Below are positions 46,638 through 56,575 of a DNA stretch of 64,000 bases, in pieces. Below the pieces are notes generated by a model that searched no databases, was not told where the DNA came from, and saw nothing but the letters and a program-made list of their open reading frames with translations. The position numbers and the translations under genes are program-made. This stretch comes from Psoroptes ovis. Its lineage: Eukaryota > Arthropoda > Arachnida > Sarcoptiformes > Psoroptidae. The DNA lies in contig PQWQ01000008.1 in the NCBI GenBank assembly GCA_002943765.1, positions 930,001-994,000 of the forward strand, read 5' to 3'. Position 1 is the first letter of the stretch. Each line of letters begins with the position of its first letter.

Positions 46638-49600
46638 TTCAAAATATATTAAGATTTTGAACCAAAATTTGCATCATAGTCTTAAAACCACCGAATTGTT
46701 CAAAATTAATGCTAATTTAATGAATTCATTTCTATTTACCATTCAAGAACCTCACATAAAAAATAATATTAATGGTTTCACTGATTTTAATATTATATGT
46801 GCCACGCATCCGAAATGCGCTATCGTTTCAAAATATAATCTTTTTTCCATAAATCAATATATTACTCCGACATGTGCGTGTGCAATTGTTGATTGTTTCA
46901 AACCTTTCATCATCTGTTCAATTTATTTTCCTCCAAATGAAAATATAGAAGATTTTATGCAACAACTTGATCTTCTTGATCAACTATTGATGAACTATCC
47001 ATCCTACCCCATTATAATTTCGGGTGATGTCAATGCTCATCATACTACTTGGGGTAGTACCAATATTGATAATCGTGGTGATAAACTAATGAATTGGATT
47101 TGTAGTAAAAACTTAATAATATTGAATGATAATTCTATAACTTTTGATAATAATCGACATCAAAGTGCAATTGATTTAACCATTATCAATCAACATGCAT
47201 TAAATTTTGTATCTGATTGGAAAGTAGAAGATATTGTTTCTGGTTCTGATCACAATCTCATTTCTTTTTGTTTTGCATCAAATGTTATTGTCCATCATAA
47301 ATCACTGACCAGAAAATTTCGCACAAACAATGTTGATTGGTCTTATTTTAAATTATTAGTTCCTACGTTATCAAATTTCATTTGTATTCTGAATTCTGTT
47401 ACTACTGGTGATCAGCTTGATAAAGTTGTTGAAAATTTAATGAACAAAATTAAATCCATATGCCATCTTTCTATACCTTTATTAAACTATGAGCATAGAA
47501 TGCAACAATTACCCAATCATTTAAAATTAAAACTACATTTAATGAAAAATCTAAGAAGAAGATTTCAAAGACAACATTCATTCAACAGACAACTATGGTA
47601 TAATCATTATATTGAATGTGTCAAAGATTTCAAAAACGAATTAGTCAAAAATCAAATAAAAAGTTGCAAAGAATTCTTTGCTTCTTTGAACAGAAAATCG
47701 ATTTTTACAAAATTATATCGAAATCATAAAAATCAAAATTTGATCAACCAAAATTTATCTACAATTCAAAAAGACGATGGTTCATGGACTTCAACCCCTA
47801 CTGATACTGCAAATTATTTATTAAATAAATTCTTCAAAAATTTTCCAACAGAATTCAATCATTCAATTCATTACAACTATATCTTCTCAAATGAAATTCA
47901 AAATGATTTTGATTTAACGAAACATGAAATCGAACACGCAATTAAAAGTGAAAGTGATAAAAAGTCTCCTGGAGCTGATGGCATATCAGCGAATATTATC
48001 AAAAATATTTATTATTGTTTGCCTTCTTTATTTGACACTTTATTCAACAAATGTCTAAAATTTGGGATTTTTCCCAAATGCTGGAAAATCTCTATTGTAA
48101 AATTAATTCCAAAAAAAGTAAATGGTGGTCATTATTCATATCGTCCAATCTCTCTACTGTCAGTTTTCGGTAAAATATTTGAAGGACTGATTGCACGACG
48201 TTTACAACATTTTTTATTGAGTAATGGCAGATTGTCAAGAAATCAATTTGGATTTTTGCCTCAAAGATCGGCCGAATTGGCTTTGAAACATTTAGTTGAT
48301 CGTATCAAAACTGTAATAAATAATAATGAATTTGCATTTGTCATTTCTCTGGATATAACTGGTGCCTTTGATTCGGCACGTTATGATATAATTTTGATGC
48401 GGTTACGTCATTTTAATATTCCGCCTAACATTTATGCTGTAATTTTCAATTATTTTCAAGATCGATTAATACAACTGCCTTTTTGCGATGTAATTGTTGA
48501 AAAATATGCGACTGGTGGTTGTCCACAAGGTGGTAAACTCTCACCTTTATTATGGAATGTTTTGTTGGATGATTTATTACAGTTATCACTACCTGAATAT
48601 TGTACCTTGCAAGCTTACGCTGATGACTGTATTTTAATGTGTAAACACAAAAACATTGATACTTGTGCATGGGCAACAAATAATATTTTAAATATTATTG
48701 AACAATGGGGCATAAATAACGATCTCATTTTTAATCCAACCAAAACGCAAGCAATGTTGGTTACCAACCGAAGAAAATTTAAAATACCACAAATTTTTCT
48801 CAATAAAAAATCAATCAATATTGTCGATCATATAAAAATTCTTGGCATCATCATAGATACCAAATTGAAATGGAATCATCATCTTGATTACATTATTTCT
48901 AAAGTTATGAAAATTTATAATTTTATTCGAAATAAATATGGTCTACGTTGGGGTTTATCTTATGATGTACTAAGAATAATCTATTTGCAAGCAATCGAAC
49001 CAACGATTACTTACGCCTGTCCTATTTGGATAAGTTTACTGAATCATCATGTCAAATGTCAAAAATTACTAAGTCTACAACGTAATTTTGCTATTGGAAT
49101 TGCCCGAGCATATCGAACAGTATCGCTTGAGGCGTCTTTATTGATTGCCAACATTCCTCCTATTGATTTAAAAATTAGATACATCACAAATTTATTCAAC
49201 ATTAAATATGAACCTTTTATTGTTTCATCTTCATCAATCAATCATCGTTATCAATTACCGGCTTTATATGATAATTCTGTTCATCCGGCAAAAATTAAAA
49301 ATATTTTTATTGATCTGAACGATGCAAATAATCATAATGATAATGCTCTAATTGCTTATACTGATGGATCAAAACTAAATGGTCGAGTTGGCTCTTCATT
49401 CATCATCTTTGAGAATAACTCACATCATCTGCCATCCATTATCAAAACTTTTCGATTAAACGATAGTTGTTCCGTTTTCCAGGCGGAATTATTCGCAATT
49501 AAAAGTGTCATATCATGGGCTGTTAACAATCAGATTAGAAACATTAGAATTTTTTCTGATTGTAAAGCCGTCTTATTATCAATATCAAATATATATTCCA

Positions 49601-50172
49601 GTAATTCTTTGATTCAACAAATATTTGGTGTATTAAGTGAATATGATGGTACGGTGCATTTAAACTGGATCAGGTCTCACAATGGTAATTACGGGAATGA
49701 CCTTGCCGATCATTTCGCTCGTGGTGCCACTGTGAGACCAGTCATCGAATTTGATCTTTTACCGATGTCACATGCCCAAAATATGATGAAATCCAAACTC
49801 AACTCTGACTGGCAATCCAGATGGTTTTCAACTGCCAATGGATCAGTGACCAAATTGTTCTTTCCGTCTGTCGAACACAGATTTACTTCAAGTATTGTTC
49901 CAGATGGTATGACAACACAGTTTATTACCGGTCATGGCAATTTTAATTATTACAAATGGAAATACAGAATAATCGAACATCCAAACTGTGATTGTGGTGC
50001 CGTTTTGCAGACATCTATGCACTTGTTGCTAGAATGTAATCGCTTTGCTTACCAACGCCACTTATGTGAAGTAAGTTGCGGGGGTAAGCTTAGCGATGAA
50101 CTGCACATAATGGTACTTGATCGCAATAAATTGGTACATTTGATCGAATTTATGAAAGCGATTTTATCGTGA
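46627..50172 (+). CDS. LINE ORF2, endonuclease-reverse transcriptase-RNase H polyprotein
   Basis: 1,181 residues from the first ATG, uninterrupted. Domain order: EEP endonuclease about 10-230, with IQEPH, GDVNAHHTTW (Asp134) and SGSDHN (Asp208, His209); reverse transcriptase about 430-730, with YRPISLLSVFGKI, SLDITGAFDSARYD, GCPQGGKLSPLLWN and the catalytic YADD at 664-667; RNase H about 905-1040, with AYTDGSK (Asp913), FQAELFAI, FSDCKAV and NDLADHFAR supplying the expected acidic tetrad. A C-terminal CDCG (Cys1121)...HLLLEC motif is the zinc-like element seen in I/R1/Jockey proteins. The protein nicks target DNA and reverse-transcribes element RNA in place. All key catalytic residues I can place are present, so this copy could supply activity in trans even though the element is 5'-truncated. 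Confidence 0.95.
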   Translation: MDINSKYIKILNQNLHHSLKTTELFKINANLMNSFLFTIQEPHIKNNINGFTDFNIICATHPKCAIVSKYNLFSINQYITPTCACAIVDCFKPFIICSIYFPPNENIEDFMQQLDLLDQLLMNYPSYPIIISGDVNAHHTTWGSTNIDNRGDKLMNWICSKNLIILNDNSITFDNNRHQSAIDLTIINQHALNFVSDWKVEDIVSGSDHNLISFCFASNVIVHHKSLTRKFRTNNVDWSYFKLLVPTLSNFICILNSVTTGDQLDKVVENLMNKIKSICHLSIPLLNYEHRMQQLPNHLKLKLHLMKNLRRRFQRQHSFNRQLWYNHYIECVKDFKNELVKNQIKSCKEFFASLNRKSIFTKLYRNHKNQNLINQNLSTIQKDDGSWTSTPTDTANYLLNKFFKNFPTEFNHSIHYNYIFSNEIQNDFDLTKHEIEHAIKSESDKKSPGADGISANIIKNIYYCLPSLFDTLFNKCLKFGIFPKCWKISIVKLIPKKVNGGHYSYRPISLLSVFGKIFEGLIARRLQHFLLSNGRLSRNQFGFLPQRSAELALKHLVDRIKTVINNNEFAFVISLDITGAFDSARYDIILMRLRHFNIPPNIYAVIFNYFQDRLIQLPFCDVIVEKYATGGCPQGGKLSPLLWNVLLDDLLQLSLPEYCTLQAYADDCILMCKHKNIDTCAWATNNILNIIEQWGINNDLIFNPTKTQAMLVTNRRKFKIPQIFLNKKSINIVDHIKILGIIIDTKLKWNHHLDYIISKVMKIYNFIRNKYGLRWGLSYDVLRIIYLQAIEPTITYACPIWISLLNHHVKCQKLLSLQRNFAIGIARAYRTVSLEASLLIANIPPIDLKIRYITNLFNIKYEPFIVSSSSINHRYQLPALYDNSVHPAKIKNIFIDLNDANNHNDNALIAYTDGSKLNGRVGSSFIIFENNSHHLPSIIKTFRLNDSCSVFQAELFAIKSVISWAVNNQIRNIRIFSDCKAVLLSISNIYSSNSLIQQIFGVLSEYDGTVHLNWIRSHNGNYGNDLADHFARGATVRPVIEFDLLPMSHAQNMMKSKLNSDWQSRWFSTANGSVTKLFFPSVEHRFTSSIVPDGMTTQFITGHGNFNYYKWKYRIIEHPNCDCGAVLQTSMHLLLECNRFAYQRHLCEVSCGGKLSDELHIMVLDRNKLVHLIEFMKAILS

Positions 50173-50247
50173 TTGGAATTATTAATCTCCCCTATAAAAG
50201 AATGGTATAGGGGCATTAAACCGCTCGTTCATCATTTCATTTCATTT

Positions 50248-50262
50248 CAAGAATCAAATTCT
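50248..50262. repeat. Right target-site duplication of the LINE
   Basis: caagaatcaaattct, identical to 45705-45719. Confidence 0.9.
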
Positions 50263-50466
50263 CACGAGAATCTTCGGATTCAAATTCTTGTTCTTCTTCT
50301 TTGATTCTTCTTATTCATTTCGTATTCTTGAATTCTTGATTTTTTAAAATTTTCAAATTTTTGAATTTTTGATTTGTGAATACATAATTTTTCGTTGCCA
50401 GATTCGTACAAAAAAAAAACAAATGTTTCGAGTGCACAAAGAGTTGAAAAATTTTCGTATGAAATA

Positions 50467-50546
50467 TTAGGTTGTACAAAAAGTTCTTGCCGTTTTTCGA
50501 ATAAAAAAAAATTTAAAAAACAGCAAAAACTTTTGGGACAACCTAA
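50467..50546. mobile_element. Type-A hairpin mariner-like element
   Basis: 80 bp flanked by TA. Ends ttaggttgtacaaaaagttc and aacttttgggacaacctaa. Confidence 0.87.
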
Positions 50547-52508
50547 TAAGAACGTGAATCAATGTATTGCACAAGAATCCATGAATCATTTAACCTTCAT
50601 CGTGGCCATCGTTGATTTGCTTGAATTTAGCTTCGGTTTCGAATTGAATTTTTTGATTCGATTCGATTCGATTCCAAATTGAACCTAATTGATCAGATTC
50701 GATTCGGTTCTCGATATGATATACACTGATTACCGATTCACCGATTTGTGACTCTATTTTGGTTGATGCTGGTGGATGATTGGTTGTGGGTGATGATTCG
50801 TTGAAATTCTCAAAATTGTTTGAAATTTTCGAAATTCTGAGAAATGTTCGCTTCTCTTCGGTGCTCTTAGGCTCTTTTTTTTCCAAGAATCAGCAAAGAA
50901 TTTTTGATGGACTATAGATTCTTGTAGAAATCTGTAAGAATCTTTGCAAATCTTTTCAAAACTTTTCAATTATTCGTTTTGATTTTAATCGAATCATCTT
51001 ATATCAAATCTAATGAATTAATAATGATTATCATTATTATTATTAACCAAGCAATCAATACAATGCAATGCAATCCGATCCAACTGTCATGTATTATGTT
51101 AGTCCAAAATTTTTTTTTCCCATTTGATCTTTGATCATTGCAAATTCACTGATTATTCAGTGGTAATTCACGTCTCAGATAAACTGCCCGGGGGTCAAAG
51201 AGACTAAAGGCACCAAAAAGGACCAAAAAAAAAAAAAAAAAACCAAAAGGGACCCAAAGAACCCAAGAAACCTAGAGAGACCCAAGAGGTACCGAGATAG
51301 ATCCGAAGAAAAGTTTCAAAAATTCACGGATTAGAAGTAGTAAACTTCATGATCTTTGAGATAATGAATATTCAAAGATAATGAAAATAATCAATTATTA
51401 AAATGAAGTTTTAATCATCTTCATTGTTCAATTTAATTGATGAGACAATGAATTTTTGGAATATTCTTACGATATTTGAGAATATCGTAAGAATATTCTT
51501 CATTGATATTCTATGACAAAGAATCTTATCGTTTGATCGTAAATATTTTTTTTATTAATAAGAAGTATATATACTCGCGCTATTGGATTATTACAATTAA
51601 TTTTAATTGAAAAGTTTTTGGTTTTTTTTTCATATTGAAATTCCATGAAATTCGAAACAAATGCAAATTCTTATGGGGAAAATACTTTTCGGGTGAAAAG
51701 TTTTTTCTTATTGAAAATTCTTACGGGGGGTCTTTTTAACCCCGAAATAAATGGAGAAATTATCTGAACAGCTGCTCTCTCTCAGTGCACTGATTGCTTT
51801 GTTGAAGCAAATTTGATCAGCAAATTTGCTGATAGAAATTGGCCCAACAACAAATGAGCTCAGTTCGAATCGAATGTCAAAATTTATTAATTAATCAATG
51901 ATTAATTAATTGATAATTATCCATTTTTAATGATCCAAAACTCAAGGAACAAACAATCGAAAACTTTTCAGACTGTCTCTGGTAGAATTTAAATTTTTCC
52001 GCCGAAAAATTTAAAACACTCGCCTCAACCCTTTATATCCGAACCCTTGTTTAACCCTTTCAGACCCTTTCTTGTTTGAAATTCCTATGTGTATCAATTA
52101 ATTTATCATCATTGAGCCGTCATTATTTTGATCAAATTTTTCTTTTTTTTTGGGATGAATTTTCCAGTCATACTCTTAGCATTCAACAAAGTTATTAGGG
52201 TATAAGCCTTTGAAATTTTGAAACTGAGGATTTTTTTTAAAGGGCATGAGACACTATGGCCCTGTTTACCATGTGTAAGTCAGATCATTTTACGTTCAGC
52301 TCTAATCAACTTCGAATAGATCTGATCAGACTGATGATCAAAATAATCAAACGGACCGCAGGGACCAATTCGGAACCGAAATGTTTTGTTTTGTTTTATC
52401 AGTGAACCATTAATTTATGGTTCACTGATTTACTGATGATGATGATCATGTTCAACATGATGAAGATGATAATGGTCAAAAATTATCAATTACCAAATAT
52501 TTGAAATA
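50547..52508. other. Gene-free repeat-rich DNA
   Basis: A GATTCGATTC-rich stretch near 50650-50740 and a GGGACCCAAAG-rich purine stretch near 51190-51310. No gene seen. Confidence 0.5.
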
Positions 52509-52589
52509 TTAGGTTGTCCCATAAGTTCTTGCCGTTTTTAGAAAGAAAAAATAAATTAAAAAACGGCAAGAACTTATGGGACAGCCTAA
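52509..52589. mobile_element. Type-A hairpin mariner-like element
   Basis: 81 bp flanked by TA. Ends ttaggttgtcccataagttc and gaacttatgggacagcctaa; arms pair through gccgttttt. Confidence 0.9.
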
Positions 52590-52757
52590 TATTTGATAAA
52601 ATATATATCCTGGTCCAAATAATAATAATAATGTACTCTGTGTTCATAAATATCATTATGAAGCGAAAAGCCGGAAATCTTTGCAGAATCCGAAAAAAAA
52701 TTTATTACCACACACACCCACACAGACACAGACTTATTGAATTTAATTTTTTCGAGT

Positions 52758-52911
52758 CAGTGGTTCTCAACTGTTTTTTTTTTTGTTTTCGTCGCAGCAT
52801 TTCAATTTCAAAAAATTGAAAATTTGGCGGCAAAATTTTCGAATTCCGTGGTGGACACACAAAAAGGCCACGGCAAAAAGTGCTACCGCACAAAGTGCTT
52901 GAGATTCACTG
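52758..52911. mobile_element. Short element with hAT-like CAGTG ends
   Basis: Left end cagtggttctcaac; right end cttgagattcactg is its imperfect inverted copy. 154 bp, no coding capacity, target duplication unclear. Confidence 0.5.
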
Positions 52912-55315
52912 TCTCAGACTTTCCATTAAGGTTCAATTCGTATCGAATCAATGGGATGGTGGCCAAATAGTCGATTTCAAGAAAATTCGGTCCACAAAAC
53001 TATCATTCCGGATATCATTTCTAATCTAATTTCTATGTGAAATAAAACAAAAAAATCATAATTCACAAATTCTGTAATCAAAAAAAAAATGTTTCAAGAA
53101 TTTCAGAAGTGATCCATTTTGAAGGATTCTATTTTAAAAGGATTCCATTTCAAATGAATCATTCATTTGATTTCGGTCCATAAATCTTTCAAAAATAATG
53201 GAAACAAAGAATGGATCCAAGTGGATTCAAATGTATTGAAATGATTGGAAATAATGTTGATCAAGATGATCGAAATGATCGAAATGATGATGATGGTGAT
53301 GATGGACCCGATACAATCGATGATGAAATCAAATCATTGAATTGATTGTGTAATTGTATATGCGTGTGTGTCCATACATTATGCATGTGTGTGTGTGTAC
53401 GCCCTTCCTACACACATATACACATTACATTATGTTGATTATACTTGAAATTCCATGAATTGTTGAATTATTTATTTATTTTATTTGGAAACAATGCCCA
53501 GGATGGGTGCACAACCAGGCCATTGTAAAGTTTTTTTTTCCCTGCGGGAAAGATACGTAAGATTCTTTAAAGTTTTCCCACCTCTAATTATTCATGAAAA
53601 ATTATTCAAAGGATTAATTCCGAAGAGAGATGATTTGAATTCTAATTTTTCATTCGAGACTACCGTCTAACTTCTTTATCCTTATTTAACCCTTTTCATT
53701 TTGATGAAGATTTTTAGACTTTAATTCCATTTAGACTTTTTTGTCTTATTCGGTTAATTAATTTATTTCAATAATTAATTAATTCAATGGTAGCGACTAA
53801 TTTCACAGCTGATTTAATTCATCTTATTTCCAGAGTCCAAGATTTTTTTTTTCGTACCAAGGTCCGTGGTTCATGATTGATAAAGACCTTGAAAGTAGGA
53901 CATTTCATTTTCTCATATTGGATTTCAGAAATGATCGATCGAACTATCATTGAACCTTTAATTCATTTTGGCCTTAAAATTGATTTATGATTTTGTCTGC
54001 GTAAGGGAAAATTTCCGAGGAAATTTCCGAAATTTTTCCGGTGAAAATTAGCCCAAAATGCAATTAACCGGGCCCGTAATTAGGTACGGGTTCGTAAATT
54101 CGACGCTCGATCAAATTAAGACGATGATGATGATAATTACGTTTTGGATTCTTTGATGAGTTACCAGGCCAATTTTCGGCAAATTGTTCTGACAATCGGG
54201 TGCTTCAATTAGCTTCGGTAATTTCTGGATCGATATTATTGATTTATTTTCTGGATACACGTCATGAATCAAATTAGTCAATGTTCAACCCTTTCATTTC
54301 AATCCCAATTCATTTCAAAAATTGGGAGCCTGTCGAGCCGAGGCATCTGTTCAACTGCAATTTGAGCCTTGAGTTTTGACCAAAAAATTGAAGAATTTGA
54401 AGAATCTTAGAATTGAAGAATTCGCCCAAAGAATCGAAGAATTTGAAGAATTTCCTGATGACAGAATTCTTAAGGAATCACGAATCACTGAACTTGAGAA
54501 ATTCCAAGGAATTTCAACAGAATCTTCACGTGAATCATCGAATCGTTTATCTTACTGTCGTCTTGGGCCCTTACTCCTGCAGGTGTTTGCTGCAAGCATC
54601 AACACCAGCATCAGATGTTTCACAATCAAAATGCTCGAGGCGATTCGGGGTTTGTGATGCTAAACTCTTGACAGCAAAAGCAAGCTTACGTCGAAAAATT
54701 TTCACGGTCCACTTGATGTTCAACGAATCAATGATTGATGTGTTGGTCAATCGAATAATTTCCGTTTAATATTCATAACTCATACCAACATGATCATTTG
54801 ATCATATCTTAAGGGCTTTGAAAATGGAATTTAATTTGTCATTGAATTCTATGGACTAAGCGCAGAATTTGAATTTGACAAAATACGAAAAAAAAAATTG
54901 ACAAATCGACATTGAAATTCTATCGACAAGAATATTCCTTTGTCATCAATTCATCGTTGAATGGAATTCAATGAATACGAATGTAGGAACAAAAACTTTA
55001 TGAATTGGATTATTTCACAAAATGCATCCATAATGAATGAATGAATTCATTATGGTTAATGTGTGCATGTATGTGTGTGTTGTACGTGTGGGTGGGTGGG
55101 TGGTTCTGGACCAAAATTGTAATTGAGAATGTAGCCAGCCAAAAAAAAAACCCATCCAAAAACGTAGCCGAAACGTAACCCAAATGTAGCCAAATTTGAG
55201 GATAAAAAGCGTGGCACAAATGTAGCAAATGTAACAATTTGATTATTTGATTACAAGTTTCAAATTTAAAAGTTTCAATTTTTCAGAATCAAGTATTTTT
55301 TCATATTTGAAAATA
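52912..55315. other. Gene-free repeat-rich DNA
   Basis: A GT/CA run (53365-53425), GGAAATTTCC words (54005-54050) and an AAGAATTTGAAGAATC array (54380-54530). Open frames here are products of the repeats. Confidence 0.5.
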
Positions 55316-55398
55316 TTAGGTTGTCCCATAAGTTCTTGCCGTTTTTTGAATGAAAAAAAGAATTGAAAAAAATGGCGAGAACTTATGGGACAACCCAA
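55316..55398. mobile_element. Type-A hairpin mariner-like element
   Basis: 83 bp flanked by TA. Ends ttaggttgtcccataagttc and gaacttatgggacaacccaa. Confidence 0.9.
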
Positions 55399-55488
55399 TA
55401 GATTTTTCATTTTTGAAAATTCTATTGAATAGAACCAAATTAAACAAAAAACGAGACATGAATTCGTGACATGAAAGATAATCAATTG

Positions 55489-55493
<5 letters not shown>

Positions 55494-55522
<29 letters not shown>
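55494..55522. repeat. GA microsatellite
   Basis: About 14 uninterrupted AG units. A second AG run lies at 61731-61750. Confidence 0.95.
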
Positions 55523-55526
<4 letters not shown>

Positions 55527-56575
55527 TATCCTTTTAAGAATTATTCTTCTTCTCAAAAGATTAAATTGAAAAACATAATGATGATAATGATGATGATGAT
55601 GACTGATTGTTTAAAGTGTGGTATTTATTTGAAAGGTTTTTGAACCTTTTGCGAACGCGAAAGGCAACTTTCAGTCACCAACACTTATGGTGGCCAATTA
55701 TTATTCGAGAAAAATTCATCGTACTCAAAGGGTTAACCTTTATTTGATTCCATAAACCTTGCGAATTGTGAACAGTAGCGACCCCAGTAGGAGGAAGTTT
55801 GTTCCAAGTCAACGAGGCAACAATCGCTTGTCAATGAGCACATGTAATACCTCGTAATTGAAGATCTTCGAATAAGACTTATTTCGAATTTCAAAGACGA
55901 AAAACTTACGGAGAAATGTTCCCAGAAAACAAATGTTCTCAAGAAACAATTAGGGAAAATATTTTATGGCAAAAATCCCACCCAAAATAAGTATTACATT
56001 CGACATATTTGTATGTACTTATGGCATTATAATTTGATTTTTCAATCATATTTTTTTTTAATGATTTCCATTATTTTGAATTATGGAAAAAAAATATGGA
56101 AAATTGGGAAAATTCCAAGATTATTTTGTGGAACATTATTTAATGGGAAATTTTCCCGAAAAATTGGTCCATCATTTGTGCTTCCAAGATAATAATTTTT
56201 GTGACGGTTCATGGCACTCGAAGACCATGGTCATGCTCCCACGGTGGAACAAGGCCAAACAATAAAGTACATAGGTGCCGTGCAGGCGCCTGTCGAGTGC
56301 AAGGGATGATTTATGAAATTTTGTTTTTACAAATGGCTTCAAGCCATAATTTATAATAATTAATTTGAGAACTGTCCAATTGGCAAAGGGTTAATTTTGA
56401 TTTGAAATTTTAAATTTTTTTTAAAAATTGAATTTTGTCATTTTTCTTTTTTGGTATCAGGTACAGACAATGGTACATTGAATCAGTACGAATCGCTGTG
56501 AATTTATATTCAAGGTACACTGGTGAATGAAGACATTTGCGCCGAACGATAATTTCGAAGAAAAACAAACGAAAA
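55523..56575. other. Upstream region of the serotonin receptor gene
   Basis: Holds a GATGAT run near 55580-55600 and a motif gcgcctgtcgagtgcaaggg at 56286-56305 that recurs in decayed repeats elsewhere (7880, 33955, 59328). It should contain the receptor promoter; no specific element recognised. Confidence 0.4.

Larger units (their letters stand above)
45720..50247 (+). mobile_element. Non-LTR retrotransposon (I/Jockey/R1-like, with RNase H), 5'-truncated
   Basis: A 4,528-bp insertion bounded by a perfect 15-bp target-site duplication. It starts inside ORF1 (the upstream frame has no ATG and reads flanking DNA) and ends with a tail of CATTT-type repeats instead of poly(A). ORF1 and ORF2 overlap by 11 bases (ATGGACATTAA) in different frames. 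The EEP-type endonuclease, reverse transcriptase, RNase H and C-terminal CxC-H-C motif place it in the broad I/Jockey/R1 assemblage; the exact clade needs a tree. Both frames are undamaged after the truncation point, so the insertion is recent. It lies between two type-A hairpin elements. Confidence 0.93.

Noticed and set aside
54376..54769. Two overlapping plus-strand frames with Glu-rich helical sequence
   Set aside because: They run through an AAGAATTTGAAGAATC word array in two frames, which points to repeats and not coding.
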